A stretch of DNA of 64,000 bases, taken from assembly GCF_900101915.1 (NCBI RefSeq), contig NZ_FNAL01000017.1:1-64000 (forward strand), in the 5' to 3' direction. The DNA is from Psychrobacter pacificensis (lineage in GTDB: Bacteria; Pseudomonadota; Gammaproteobacteria; Pseudomonadales; Moraxellaceae). The notes below the pieces were generated by a model that did no database searches, had not been told where the DNA came from, and was given only the letters and a program-made list of their open reading frames with translations. Of this stretch, positions 54,346-63,948 are shown one piece after another (position 1 is the stretch's first letter; every line of letters starts with the position of its first letter). Position numbers and translations under genes: made by a program.

Positions 54346-57132
54346 TTACCCCGTATTACGTAAACCCGCTGCCAGTGCGTTAATACTACGGATTAATGGG
54401 TCTTCTACATTGAGATCGCCATCTTTATGGTTATCTGTTGTATCTTCATTTTGTTGTCTAGCACGTTTTAACAGCTCGATTTGGATATAGTTGATAGGAT
54501 CCAAATAAGCATCTCGCCACTGCAGTGAGGCAGCCAGATTTTGCTGGCTAGCTAGCAAATCCTCTTGATCTAGCAAAGAGTTTAGGCCAGAGGAGGTTAG
54601 CTCATGCTCATCGAGCACCTCACTCATGATCTGTTCGCGTAGCGCCTCGTCATCACACAACTGGCTATATGCTTGTGCAATATTCATCTCAGATTTGGTA
54701 AAAGCCATCTCAATATTACTGATAAAGACACTAAAAAATGGCCAGCGCGCATTCATCTCTTTCATCAAAATCTCTTTGTCTCTGACACTGTGCAGAGCAC
54801 TACCAACGCCATACCAAGCAGGTAGGGTAAAGCGTGCTAACGACCAGCCAAATACCCAAGGAATCGCTCGCAATGTGGTTTTACTTGGCAAGCCTTTTTT
54901 GCGATGGGCAGGACGTGAGCCAATGTTCAGTAAAGAGATTTCTTGTACTGGGGTCACTTGTGAGTAGAATTTATAAAACCCTTCTGTATGATCGGTCAGC
55001 TCTCGATAACGTTGTTCGCCTGCTTCTGCTAACCGTGCAAACAAGGCTTCATACTCTGGCAACTCAGTCGGTTGCACGACAAATCTTGTCGAGCAGGCTT
55101 TGAGTGTACCCGTGATTGCCATGGTCAGCTCAAACACGGCAGTATCCGTATTGGCATATTTGGCATAAAGCACTTCGCCTTGTTCGGTCACTTTAATCTG
55201 ACCATGTAACGTGCCAGCCGGCTGTGCCGCAATGGCTTTGTGCGTTGAGCCGCCGCCGCGACTCACCGAACCGCCGCGACCATGGAATAATCGTGTTTTT
55301 ATACCATATTGCTCAGCAATACTATTAATGGTTTGCTGCGCACTATACAGCTGCCAAGCCGAGGTGATGATACCGCCATCTTTTGATGAGTCCGAATAAC
55401 CTAGCATGATCTCTTGCGTATTATCTGTATTCTGTAGCAATCCGCGATATAGTGGATTGTCTAACACAGCAGGCAAGATTTTATCGATGTTTTTAAGATC
55501 TTCGATGGTTTCGAACAACGGTGCGACAGGTAGGTCAGCAGACAATTGACCGTCAGCATCAATCGTACATAAGCCTGCAAATCGCATTAACAGCAACACT
55601 TCTAGTAGCTGGCTGGCATTATTGGTCATTGAGATAACATAGCTGCCAAAAGTCGCCTGTCCCACCAATTTGCGTAAGGTGGCGACCGAATTCATCAATG
55701 ACAATTGCTCACGTGTTTTGTCTGTTAGGTTATCGGTATAGATGAGCGGCGTACCCGGTTTTTCTAACAAGCGTGTGAGCCACTCTTGACGTTCGGTTTC
55801 GCTTAGCGTTTGATAATCAGGCAGGTTGGAGGCACTCGCAAAGATATCTGCAATCACTTCACCATGATAAGACGACTCTTGGCGGATATCGAGCGCCGCC
55901 AAATGAAAGCCGCAAGTTTTGACCAGGCGAATCACATCAAGCAACAACCCATCTGCATGCGCCTTGTCGTGAGTAGCGACACTTTGACGGATAATACGTA
56001 AGTCCTCTAGCAGCTCTTCTGGATTGGCGTATGCGTCTTTTTCAGCCTCGATGTCAGTCCCTTTGCTTTGAATGCGGCGATTGGTGGCATTGACCTTAGT
56101 GAGTATTAAAGAAAGCAATCGACGATACGGCTCGTTGCCGTAATCATCGAGGTTGTAATCAAATACACGCTGATCGAGCTCATCATAACTTTTGATCTTG
56201 GCATATACGTCGGGAGACACGGTGACAATAGTGTCACTATGAATGAGCTGTCGGCGCAGTTTTTTGAGTAGTACTTGATAGTGACGCAGTACGGTATCAG
56301 CATGCATCAACACGGCAAGCTCTGTGGTCTCAAACGTCACAAAAGGATTGCCATCTCTATCACCGCCAATCCACGAGCCAAAGCTCATAAAGGCAGGCAG
56401 TGGATAGTCGGTCAGCTCTGGATAGATATCAACAATGGCTTTTTTGATATTACGATATACTTTGGGAATGGCATTAAATAAGCTGGCATTAAAGTAATGC
56501 AGGCCGTTGTTAATCTCGTCATAGACCAATGGCTTGCGGGTGCGCACTTCATCTGATGACCATAATAAGTCAATCGTTTGAGCGGTTTGCTCTTTGGCTT
56601 GCTCGTAGGCGAAACTGTTTTCAGACACATTGTTTAAAGCATCGCTGTGCGTGAATAGACTTTGTAAGATATTCATTGTGGTACGACGGCGCGCTTCGGT
56701 GGGATGCGCCGTAAATACAGGTGTAAATTTTAGCTGATCAATCAGCTCCTGCATTTGAGCGGGCTCGATATTGCGTTCACGACATTCAAGTAAGGTACGA
56801 CGAAATGACCCTTCCCAGCTTTGCTCCGATTGCATACGCAGCTTATGACGCTGCTCACGCAAGTAGTTTTCTTCGCTGAGATTGGCTAGGAAAAAATAGA
56901 TAGAAAATCCACGTATGACGTTTTTTAAAGTTTGATTGTCCAGAGACGCAATAAAGTCGATAAGCTGCTGTTTATGTGCCTCATTTGGCTCACGACGCTG
57001 TTGAATGAAACCTTTACGCAGGGTCTCAATGGTCTCTATTGTCTGCTCTCCAGATTGGCGAGAAATGGCATCGCCTAGCAATGAACCCAATAAGCTGGTG
57101 CGTTTACGTAGTACGTTATTATCTAAAGTCAT
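54346..57132 (-). CDS. ppc: Phosphoenolpyruvate carboxylase
   Basis: Anaplerotic enzyme of 928 residues forming oxaloacetate from PEP and bicarbonate. The ATG at 57132 is preferred because GAAGG lies 9 nt upstream; the TTG 3 codons earlier would be too close. Motifs: FTAHPTEARRRT near 135-146 with the catalytic His, GGDRDGNPFV near 230, GYSDSSKDGGIITSAW near 540, LFHGRGGSVSRGGGSTH near 575, and the C-terminal ALAAGLRNTG that binds effectors. Size is normal. It links to the methylcitrate region only by supplying oxaloacetate in principle. Confidence 0.96.
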   Translation of the reverse strand: MTLDNNVLRKRTSLLGSLLGDAISRQSGEQTIETIETLRKGFIQQRREPNEAHKQQLIDFIASLDNQTLKNVIRGFSIYFFLANLSEENYLREQRHKLRMQSEQSWEGSFRRTLLECRERNIEPAQMQELIDQLKFTPVFTAHPTEARRRTTMNILQSLFTHSDALNNVSENSFAYEQAKEQTAQTIDLLWSSDEVRTRKPLVYDEINNGLHYFNASLFNAIPKVYRNIKKAIVDIYPELTDYPLPAFMSFGSWIGGDRDGNPFVTFETTELAVLMHADTVLRHYQVLLKKLRRQLIHSDTIVTVSPDVYAKIKSYDELDQRVFDYNLDDYGNEPYRRLLSLILTKVNATNRRIQSKGTDIEAEKDAYANPEELLEDLRIIRQSVATHDKAHADGLLLDVIRLVKTCGFHLAALDIRQESSYHGEVIADIFASASNLPDYQTLSETERQEWLTRLLEKPGTPLIYTDNLTDKTREQLSLMNSVATLRKLVGQATFGSYVISMTNNASQLLEVLLLMRFAGLCTIDADGQLSADLPVAPLFETIEDLKNIDKILPAVLDNPLYRGLLQNTDNTQEIMLGYSDSSKDGGIITSAWQLYSAQQTINSIAEQYGIKTRLFHGRGGSVSRGGGSTHKAIAAQPAGTLHGQIKVTEQGEVLYAKYANTDTAVFELTMAITGTLKACSTRFVVQPTELPEYEALFARLAEAGEQRYRELTDHTEGFYKFYSQVTPVQEISLLNIGSRPAHRKKGLPSKTTLRAIPWVFGWSLARFTLPAWYGVGSALHSVRDKEILMKEMNARWPFFSVFISNIEMAFTKSEMNIAQAYSQLCDDEALREQIMSEVLDEHELTSSGLNSLLDQEDLLASQQNLAASLQWRDAYLDPINYIQIELLKRARQQNEDTTDNHKDGDLNVEDPLIRSINALAAGLRNTG

Positions 57133-57365
57133 CCTTAACAACCTTCTTATTAAATGAGTGAGTACAGTGTTAACGAGTATAATATTAGGGCTATCATAGA
57201 TTTTTTATCTCTACAGACATCCTTACCGTTTTTTACAATTTAACATGAATGGGTAGTTATGTCTGACGCTCAAAGCAATTTTTTATCAATTGATGTTCGT
57301 CATATTATAGTGTATTTAACGCCCCGTCTATTTTTCAAACAATTCTTAGCTCGAGTTCACTTGGC

Positions 57366-58640
57366 TTACGTCTTAGCGTAATCTCGCAGCTTATCTATAT
57401 AATCCGCCCAATCTTGCATCATCTTTACCCTAGTATCGATTTCATCAAGTCTGTTGTAAGCCCCGCCGTGCGTGTCTTTTATCCTGTGACCCAGCTGTAA
57501 TTCTGTGACGATGTCTGAGTAGCGTAACTCTGGCTGTTCCATAAGCAAGGTTTTGGCCGAGGCCCGAAAGCCATGCGCGCATTGCACGTCTTTGTATCCA
57601 AGCCGGTGAAATATCTGTACCAGTGTGGCTTTGCTGATATAAGCATTGCTTGAACCGCGCATTGAGGCAAAGACATACTCTTTATGTCCTGTGATAGATT
57701 GAATGTTTCGTAATCGCGCAATCACTTGCGTCGCTAATGGCACGACTAAGTGCGACACCATGTCGTCGCGACCTTCGCCTTTGGTCGGGAAGAATGCCCA
57801 TGTATCATTATCCCAGTCGATATCCTGCCAGCGCATAGAGCGTAAATCAATACTACGGACAAACACATAAGGCAATAAATTCATGGCTTCTAATGTAAGC
57901 TTGCTTGCCCCTTTAAAATTGGACATTTCATATAAAAGCGTCGCAAACTGATCGGGCTTGGTAATAGCTGGCAAGTGATTGCCTGAATTGGCAGGTGCCA
58001 ACTCGCCACGGGTGTCAATCGCTACATTTTTATCGCATAATCCTCGTGCGACAGCGAATGAAAATACTTTTTCCGTATACAGCCGCGTACTGGCGCCAAC
58101 GAAGGTCGCTTGATTGTCGTTATGTTGGATTGCTTCACACACACTTAATATCATCTCACTGGTGATATCATTCATTCTCAGATCGCCAATATCACGGCAC
58201 ATGTATCCCAAGCACAAATCCCAAAATTTGAGTGTCGACTCACTAAACGCAGGTTTTTTTGATTTGCTTTGCTGACGACTGGATGTTTTGTGATCTCGCC
58301 ATGCTTGCGCAATGTCAGCGAACGTGGCGTTCTTTAGGTGAGCATACTTATTCACTTGCTCTTTTTGCTGTATGGCTTTAGGGTCAGAGCCGTTTGCGAC
58401 CGTATTAAGTATGGTCTCTGCTTTGTACTTGACCTCATATAGACTGATGTCCTCAACCTTGCCGAGCATCATTCTGGGTCGCTTACCATCGACATGTGGA
58501 TGAGAGTAGCGCAGGTAGTATTCTTTTTTACCGTTTGGATAGACACGTAGACTTAGACCCGCGATACCTGAGACACTGACCGAGTAATCCTTATCTCGAC
58601 ATTCAAGTTTATTGATATCATTTATGTTGTCGACAGCCAT
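57366..58640 (-). CDS. Tyrosine recombinase, P4-type integrase
   Basis: Site-specific recombinase of 424 residues using the ATG at 58640; a TTG 16 codons earlier is weaker. The N-terminal DUF4102-like part has GIAGLSLRVYPNGKKEYYLR and MMLGKVEDISLYEVK, then a SAM-like core-binding domain (~100-190). The catalytic domain has Arg in FVRSIDLRSMRWQDID, HGFRASAKTLL (H-x2-R) and LGHRIKDTHGGAYNR with the nucleophile Tyr. All catalytic residues appear intact. No tRNA gene is near; it lies upstream of ppc and next to a decayed region, so it probably marks a reduced island. Confidence 0.9.
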   Translation of the reverse strand: MAVDNINDINKLECRDKDYSVSVSGIAGLSLRVYPNGKKEYYLRYSHPHVDGKRPRMMLGKVEDISLYEVKYKAETILNTVANGSDPKAIQQKEQVNKYAHLKNATFADIAQAWRDHKTSSRQQSKSKKPAFSESTLKFWDLCLGYMCRDIGDLRMNDITSEMILSVCEAIQHNDNQATFVGASTRLYTEKVFSFAVARGLCDKNVAIDTRGELAPANSGNHLPAITKPDQFATLLYEMSNFKGASKLTLEAMNLLPYVFVRSIDLRSMRWQDIDWDNDTWAFFPTKGEGRDDMVSHLVVPLATQVIARLRNIQSITGHKEYVFASMRGSSNAYISKATLVQIFHRLGYKDVQCAHGFRASAKTLLMEQPELRYSDIVTELQLGHRIKDTHGGAYNRLDEIDTRVKMMQDWADYIDKLRDYAKT

Positions 58641-58736
58641 GTTCTTATCCGTAATTTTTATGAGGTAAATGCGTGATAGTTTATGCAAATTCGATAACTT
58701 ATGAAAATACCCTCCTGTAAAAAGCCAAAGAGTATT

Positions 58737-58760
58737 TGGACACTGATATGGACACCGATA
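58737..58760. repeat. Tandem 12-bp repeat upstream of the integrase
   Basis: TGGACACTGATA followed directly by TGGACACCGATA, one mismatch. It lies ~97 bp upstream of the integrase start, where arm-type binding sites of the integrase or its excision factor are expected. That role is a guess. Confidence 0.5.
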
Positions 58761-58809
58761 TTTATTATGATAATATTACAGGCCTTTTATACAAAAGGAT
58801 TTATGTGCT

Positions 58810-58840
58810 AATTATCCCCAAGGCTCACTTGGGGATAATT
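58810..58840. terminator. Strong hairpin without T run
   Basis: AATTATCCCCAAG pairs perfectly with CTTGGGGATAATT around GCTCA. A 13-bp stem this strong suggests a terminator or protein-binding site. Neither side has a T run, so Rho-independent termination is unsure. Confidence 0.45.
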
Positions 58841-59331
58841 GTAGCATATTGAGGAAATAAGGAGTAGACCGCGCGCTTATTGGGTTGAGCACCGTTTTTT
58901 TGCTCATCATTTCGGCACATACTTGGAGGGATTTATAAGGCGAATCGTCCATTTGGTAAACGATAGCGCGGATTTATTAAAAAAAACACGGTCGCGTACA
59001 CGCACAGAATATAAAAATCAGGGTCATAGTACTATTCTGTGCAAATCTGGAAGGTACTGTTTTAAGGTCTAATATCAGTGCAGGCACGTAAAACGACTAA
59101 AAGCCAATTTTCTAAGTATTCATAAAAACAAAACTCAGCAAGTCTATTGGTAAATTTAAAATAGGGCAGATAAATGATGCATAATAAGATAAACTGCCTC
59201 GTTCTCGTTGTGCGCGCGGCGTTTGGATTTAGCATCTATAAACCAAGTAGCGATGACCGAAAAGATAACTGAAAATTTATAAAAGACGATGGATATAAGG
59301 CAGCCTATTATGGAGCAAAAAAAATCACCCT

Positions 59332-59625
59332 ATGGCACACAGACAAAATGGGGTAGAGCATAAGCCTGTCTTTATGCCGAGAGTCAACAGCGACAATCTA
59401 GTAAAAACAGACATGGTCAGATTTGAACGCCATGTGGGATTTGCGACCAGACAAAAGAAAAAATCTACCAATGATATGCATCAAGTCATTCGTAAAAAAT
59501 ACGGTTTTAAGCATGTTTTGGAGTTATCCAGTAAATCTGGCAATAAGCTGAGCTTTCCGCTGAGTCCGTTTAGTTTAAAGATCACTAACTATCGTTTATC
59601 CATTTATCTAAGAGTGAACTATTAG
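59332..59625 (+). CDS. Truncated accessory protein, 97 residues (possibly DUF6977-like)
   Basis: The protein has KPVFMPRVNSDNLVKTDMVR, VGFATRQKKKSTNDMHQVIR and LELSSKSGNKLSFPLSPFSL, which reminds me of the N-terminal part of a family (DUF6977/NADAR-associated) found near DarT-type ADP-ribosyltransferase genes. Homologues are longer; here it ends soon after in a run unlike the family, so it is probably a truncated gene. The stop overlaps the stop of the facing EamA gene by four bases. The family call is from memory and uncertain. Confidence 0.4.
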   Translation: MAHRQNGVEHKPVFMPRVNSDNLVKTDMVRFERHVGFATRQKKKSTNDMHQVIRKKYGFKHVLELSSKSGNKLSFPLSPFSLKITNYRLSIYLRVNY

Positions 59626-60578
59626 ACTCCGTACTTATGAGCAGGTTTTTTCCTTATCCCAAATTTCACATTTGCTAGTAATAACCCCGACAATATCAAT
59701 ATCATTGCCAGCATTTTCCACCACGTTACAACTTCGCCCGTAAGCACTACGGACGTTGTCATACCGAATACCGGCACTAATAGAGCAAATGGCATAACCT
59801 TGGAGGCAGTATTTTGACTGAGTAGATGTGCCCAGAGTCCGAAGCCGACTAGGGTTGAGATATACACGATAAACCCAAGCGACAGCCACGACTTCATCGA
59901 CGCTTCGGTAAAGGTTGCCAGCTGCCATGCATCGGTCTCAAATATAAGCGAAGATAACGTCAAAAACACGCAAGCGATCAGAGCGCCCCATGCGACCAGT
60001 GCAAGAGCAGACAAAGCAGAGGTTTTGTTTTTAACGGTGGTAGGTGCTGTTGCTGTTTTTTGTTGTGCCGCTTTTAAGGTCGCTTGTGCTGAGGCTTGCT
60101 TGGATGCAATGTTGCCAAAGCTCCAGCCCACTGCGGCAATCAAAATGCAGACAAATCCAGCCACAGGCATATCTCCGCCGAGATTGAGCGCAATCACACC
60201 AAGGCCCAATACCCCAACCATCATACCGATGACTTGCATGCGACTGACTGCTTCACCCAAGATAAAGTACGCCAACAACACAGTGATAAAAATTTGCATT
60301 TGTAGCAACAACGCCGTCAAACCCGGTGACGCACCTAGATGCATGGCCGTAAATACAAAGGCATATTGCATGACAAAGGTACCGATAGCATAGATGAGTA
60401 AGGTACGGTTAAAGGTAGGCGGTTTAAGAAAAAACACCAAGGGCACTGCGGTAAAGAAAAAGCGTAGGGCAGTGAGCATTAGTGGCGGGAAGCTCTCTAA
60501 TCCCCATGCAATAAAGGTGAAGTTCACACCCCAAATAAAGGTAACCAGTACAGCCAGTGCAGTGTATATCGGGTTCAT
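59622..60578 (-). CDS. EamA/DMT-superfamily transporter
   Basis: Inner-membrane carrier of 318 residues with about ten membrane helices in two EamA repeats (residues ~5-140 and ~145-305), starting LAVLVTFIWGVNFTFIAWGL. A polar loop with Lys and Thr (~170-190) joins the halves. Relatives export amino acids or metabolites. It is divergent from the MocR-type regulator with a 162-bp shared spacer, a common pairing in which the regulator controls the exporter. The substrate is unknown. Confidence 0.88.
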   Translation of the reverse strand: MNPIYTALAVLVTFIWGVNFTFIAWGLESFPPLMLTALRFFFTAVPLVFFLKPPTFNRTLLIYAIGTFVMQYAFVFTAMHLGASPGLTALLLQMQIFITVLLAYFILGEAVSRMQVIGMMVGVLGLGVIALNLGGDMPVAGFVCILIAAVGWSFGNIASKQASAQATLKAAQQKTATAPTTVKNKTSALSALALVAWGALIACVFLTLSSLIFETDAWQLATFTEASMKSWLSLGFIVYISTLVGFGLWAHLLSQNTASKVMPFALLVPVFGMTTSVVLTGEVVTWWKMLAMILILSGLLLANVKFGIRKKPAHKYGV

Positions 60579-60740
60579 AGTGTCATCCTAAATAATGACG
60601 ATCCATATGGAATGTCTCAACTATAGTTTATATGACCACAACAAACCCGATACAGTTTCACTTATGATGAACAAAGTGTATAGTCGCTCTTAGCGTGACA
60701 ATTTTTTAGATTTTTATTATCAACGATAAGTACTTTTATC

Positions 60741-62141
60741 ATGGTCGAAAACTACAAGCTCAATCCTAACTTAACAAAGACTGCTGCCGTCGCTGAATGG
60801 CTAAAGCAGCGCATTGATTGGCAAATTTACTTGCCCAACCAGCGTGTGCCATCGGTGCGAAAACTATCCAAACTCATGGGTATATCGAGCTTCACCGTTG
60901 TGCAAGCTTATGAGCAACTGGTGGCAACCAATGTCTTGGTCGCCAAGCCAAGCTCAGGCTATTATGTGAATGAGCAGACAAGACTAGTACCGCCCAACCG
61001 TGACAAAAAAGTTGCCCCCAAGCAGCCAGTCATAGATACTCGCTGGCTGGTACAGCAAGTGTCGAGCGATATTCCGCATCACCGATCCCCAGGCGTGGGC
61101 ACGCTACCTAGAGACTGGATACGTAATGACAAGATGGAGTGGGCGATACGGCAGGTCACCCAGCAAGCAGACGGCTTCATCTATGACTATAGCGCGGTGC
61201 AAGGCTATTTGCCGCTGCGTCAGCAACTGGTGCAGCAGCTGAATGTGCTAGGTATGCAGACCTATACAGACAATGTCATGACCACCGCAGGCATATCACA
61301 CGCCATTACTATGATTGCCCAACTATTGACTGAGGTCGGTGATACGGTGATGGTCGATGGGCCGGGCTGGTTTTGGTTATCGAGCTGTCTACAACAGCAG
61401 GGACTCAATGTTGTCGCGGTCGAGCGCGATCACCAAGGCCCCGATATTGAGCAGATGCAACAGCTGTTTGAAACGTATCATCCAAAGCTGTATTTGACCA
61501 ACAGCGTGCTACACAATCCCACCTCTTATAATCTGCATCCTGCGCGGGCGCATCAAGTGCTTAATCTTATTCATCAATACGACGCGTATATTTTTGAGGA
61601 TGACTTATACGCCGCGTTTTTGCCGAGTGGTCAAGTCCTGCGTTATGCTAGTCTTGACCAGTTCGAGCGCGTGTTTTATGCGACAGGATTTTCAAAGTCG
61701 ATGTCATCAGGCTGGCGCGTTGGCTTACTGGTCTGTCCCGATCATTTCATTGATGATGTGCTGCGTATCAAAACCTTGAGTAATATGAGTACGCCAGAGT
61801 TTGGTGAGCGCGTGATTCACCACTTATGGACGCATGGTGAATACCGCAGGCAAATCAAAAAAGGCCAGCAGCAGTTATATCGTGCGCATGAGCGGATGCG
61901 CATAGCATTGCCTAAGATCGGACTTGTCTATCCTGAGCATACGCAGGCAGGCCTCTTTGTGTGGGTGGATACGCATCAAGACACCAGCCAGCTGGCACTA
62001 GATGCCTATAGCGATGGCTGGCTAGTGGCACCGGGGCATTTATTTCATCCAGATGCCAGTGCCTCAACCTATCTGCGCCTGAACGTATCGACGAGCAGTG
62101 ATGCATTTTTGGCTTGGCTGGGCGATTATTTGAATCATTGA
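60741..62141 (+). CDS. MocR/PdxR-type regulator (GntR helix-turn-helix fused to aminotransferase)
   Basis: Protein of 466 residues. The N-terminal GntR domain (~1-75) has NQRVPSVRKLSKLMGISSFT and VVQAYEQLVATNVLVAKPSS. The remaining ~380 residues are a class I aminotransferase fold: DGFIYDYSAVQGYLPLRQQL, NPTSYN, IFEDDLYAAF and the PLP-binding Lys in YATGFSKSMSSGWRVG near residue 318. Such proteins bind PLP and usually control one neighbouring gene, here probably the divergent EamA exporter. Catalysis is not required for regulation. Confidence 0.93.
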   Translation: MVENYKLNPNLTKTAAVAEWLKQRIDWQIYLPNQRVPSVRKLSKLMGISSFTVVQAYEQLVATNVLVAKPSSGYYVNEQTRLVPPNRDKKVAPKQPVIDTRWLVQQVSSDIPHHRSPGVGTLPRDWIRNDKMEWAIRQVTQQADGFIYDYSAVQGYLPLRQQLVQQLNVLGMQTYTDNVMTTAGISHAITMIAQLLTEVGDTVMVDGPGWFWLSSCLQQQGLNVVAVERDHQGPDIEQMQQLFETYHPKLYLTNSVLHNPTSYNLHPARAHQVLNLIHQYDAYIFEDDLYAAFLPSGQVLRYASLDQFERVFYATGFSKSMSSGWRVGLLVCPDHFIDDVLRIKTLSNMSTPEFGERVIHHLWTHGEYRRQIKKGQQQLYRAHERMRIALPKIGLVYPEHTQAGLFVWVDTHQDTSQLALDAYSDGWLVAPGHLFHPDASASTYLRLNVSTSSDAFLAWLGDYLNH

Positions 62142-62236
62142 CAATACCAGCCTGCCTGCTATGTCTGTTCAGCCTACGATGTCTTTACTTACAGTGAATA
62201 TTTACCACCAATAGGTTGGATACTGGCTATTCTTAC

Positions 62237-62521
62237 CTAGGTTGTTATGGCAATGGCCGTACCGACCGCCATTGCCATACTCCACCATTGAATACCAAAT
62301 AGTGTCATAAATACAAGCCCTGTAAAGGTTGCGATAACATGTCCACCGATGACATTTCTTGGCCATGCAAAGGGGCTGGCAGAATAGGCAAAGATAAGTA
62401 AATAGCTGGCACCGAATGATCCTAGAAACATCATCAGTGCTAAACTATTGCGTACCACTGCAAGGATGCAGTAGCAAGTGTGCCACCAAGCCACTATCAT
62501 CACCAGATGTTTATGATGCAA
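62237..62521 (-). pseudogene. HPP-family membrane protein fragment
   Basis: The 94-residue reading carries the core of an HPP-family protein: SFGASYLLIFAYSASPFAWP, RNVIGGHVIATFTGLVFMTL and WWSMAMAVGTAIAI. The conserved HPP motif that follows in intact proteins is missing because the frame stops. The N terminus is not family-like. Both ends seem lost. It runs toward the MocR-type gene and overlaps slightly with the TetR remnant on the other strand. Confidence 0.65.
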
Positions 62522-62845
62522 TTAAAAGGTTATTGTGAGAAATGGGATGTCAAACCAGCAGAAGACGTTGCTAGGAGCTGTTTGGGATTTTTGACCGACT
62601 GGAGCTCATCAGAGGGTTTTCACGGATGTATGTTTATCAATGCGTGCGCCGAATATTAAGCTGCTGAGTCTATGCCGCATCAAATCGCCAATCAACACAA
62701 AAGGGAGGTTAGACAATGGTTATTTGCTCAGTTTGAGCGAGTAGGCGCTCATCACCCTCAGCAGAAAGCCGATACTTTATTTGTATGGGGTGAAGGCCTT
62801 ATTGTGACAGCGCAAACCGATCAAAAAACCACTGCCACTGAATAA
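62507..62845 (+). pseudogene. TetR/AcrR-family regulator, C-terminal remnant with in-frame stop
   Basis: In one frame from 62507 the reading is QLKGYCEKWDVKPAEDVA, then FLTDWSSSEGFHGCMFINAC, AEY, a TAA stop at 62657-62659, then HQIANQHKREVRQWLFAQFE and KADTLFVWGEGLIVTAQTDQ to TAA at 62845. The GCMFINACAE and HKREVRQWL pattern is the C-terminal ligand domain of TetR regulators. The DNA-binding domain is missing and a stop interrupts the rest, so the gene is dead. Confidence 0.75.
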
Positions 62846-62930
62846 TGAGCTTTTTATAGAATTAATAAAATAGCTTGTCTTAGGTATTGGCTGGTAGTAT
62901 CGGTATTAGAACAGATGCTGTCGCCATGGT

Positions 62931-62938
62931 AAAGGAGG
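62931..62938 (+). promoter_or_regulatory. Strong ribosome-binding site before a TTG start
   Basis: AAAGGAGG lies five bases before TTG at 62944. This near-perfect Shine-Dalgarno decides the start of the RhuM-Fic gene; no ATG is close. Confidence 0.8.
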
Positions 62939-62943
62939 CATAA

Positions 62944-63948
62944 TTGGACATCACCAACACTGACAATCAGTTTGAAATATACACCACCGATGATGGGCAA
63001 ACGCAGATTGAGATTCGCCTAGAGCAGGAGACGCTGTGGCTGTCGCAAGCGCAAATGGCAACCTTGTTTGACAAAGATTCAGATACCATAGGACTACATC
63101 TAAAAAACATTTACAAAGAAGGCGAATTAGATCAAACAGCAACTACCGAGGAATCCTCGGTAGTTCGCCAAGAAGGGTCGCGCCAAGTACGCCGTAAGAT
63201 TCGTTTTTATAATCTAGATGCCATTATCTCGGTGGGTTATCGGGTCAATTCCAAAAAAGGCACGCAGTTTCGGATATGGGCGACTCAGCGTTTGCGTGAG
63301 TACTTACTACAAGGCTATGCCATCAATGAACAACGCTTTGACAAAAACGCCGCCGAGCTACAGCAAGCCCTAGCCCTCATCAAAAAAACTGCCCAAAGCC
63401 CCGAGCTACACACCGATGAAGGGCGCGGACTCATTGAGATTATCAGCCGCTACACACAGACGTTTTTGTGGTTACAGCGTTATGACGAAGGCTTGCTCAA
63501 TGCGCCAGTAGGACAGGCAGGCGGTATTCTGCCCAGTACAGTTGAGGCCATGGCAGCGCTCACGCATCTAAAGGCGCAGCTGATAGCACGAGGTGAGGCG
63601 ACAGTATTGTTTGCCAAACCGCGCGGCGATGGCTTGGACAGTATCTTGGCGACATTAGAGCAAACGGTGTTTGGTGAGCCAGCTTATCCGACAATTGAGA
63701 GCAAGGCGGCGCATTTACTCTATTTTATGGTCAAAAATCACGTCTTTACTGATGGTAATAAGCGTAGCGGCGCATTTTTATTTATCGACTTTTTGCATCG
63801 CAATCAGCGCCTACTTGACAGTAAAGGCGATACAGTGATTAATGATACTGGACTTGCCGCGTTAACCTTATTGGTTGCTGAGTCTGACCCCAGTCAAAAA
63901 GAAACTTTGATCAAGCTAATTATGAATATGCTGTCGTTAGAAAACTGA
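62944..63948 (+). CDS. RhuM-Fic protein (virulence RhuM domain fused to Fic/DOC domain)
   Basis: Protein of 334 residues starting at TTG with a strong ribosome site. The N-terminal RhuM domain has TLWLSQAQMATLFDKDSDTI, HLKNIYKEGELD and VGYRVNSKKGTQFRIWATQR. The C-terminal Fic/DOC domain (~200-330) has HLLYFMVKNHVFTDGNKRSG with the HxFxDGNKR active site that transfers AMP or another nucleotide group to a protein. The classic inhibitory motif (S/T)xxxE(G/N) was not found by eye, so a separate antitoxin or another control is possible. It lies beside dead TetR and HPP genes, in an accessory region. Confidence 0.9.
   Translation: MDITNTDNQFEIYTTDDGQTQIEIRLEQETLWLSQAQMATLFDKDSDTIGLHLKNIYKEGELDQTATTEESSVVRQEGSRQVRRKIRFYNLDAIISVGYRVNSKKGTQFRIWATQRLREYLLQGYAINEQRFDKNAAELQQALALIKKTAQSPELHTDEGRGLIEIISRYTQTFLWLQRYDEGLLNAPVGQAGGILPSTVEAMAALTHLKAQLIARGEATVLFAKPRGDGLDSILATLEQTVFGEPAYPTIESKAAHLLYFMVKNHVFTDGNKRSGAFLFIDFLHRNQRLLDSKGDTVINDTGLAALTLLVAESDPSQKETLIKLIMNMLSLEN

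Larger units (their letters stand above)
58641..59331. other. Decayed spacer upstream of the integrase
   Basis: About 690 bp with no intact gene. It holds a tandem 12-bp repeat at 58737-58760, a 13-bp stem hairpin at 58810-58840, and near 59260-59345 a short open segment reading KDDGYKAAYYGAKKITLWHT then DKMG and a stop, which looks like the tail of a lost gene. Confidence 0.5.
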
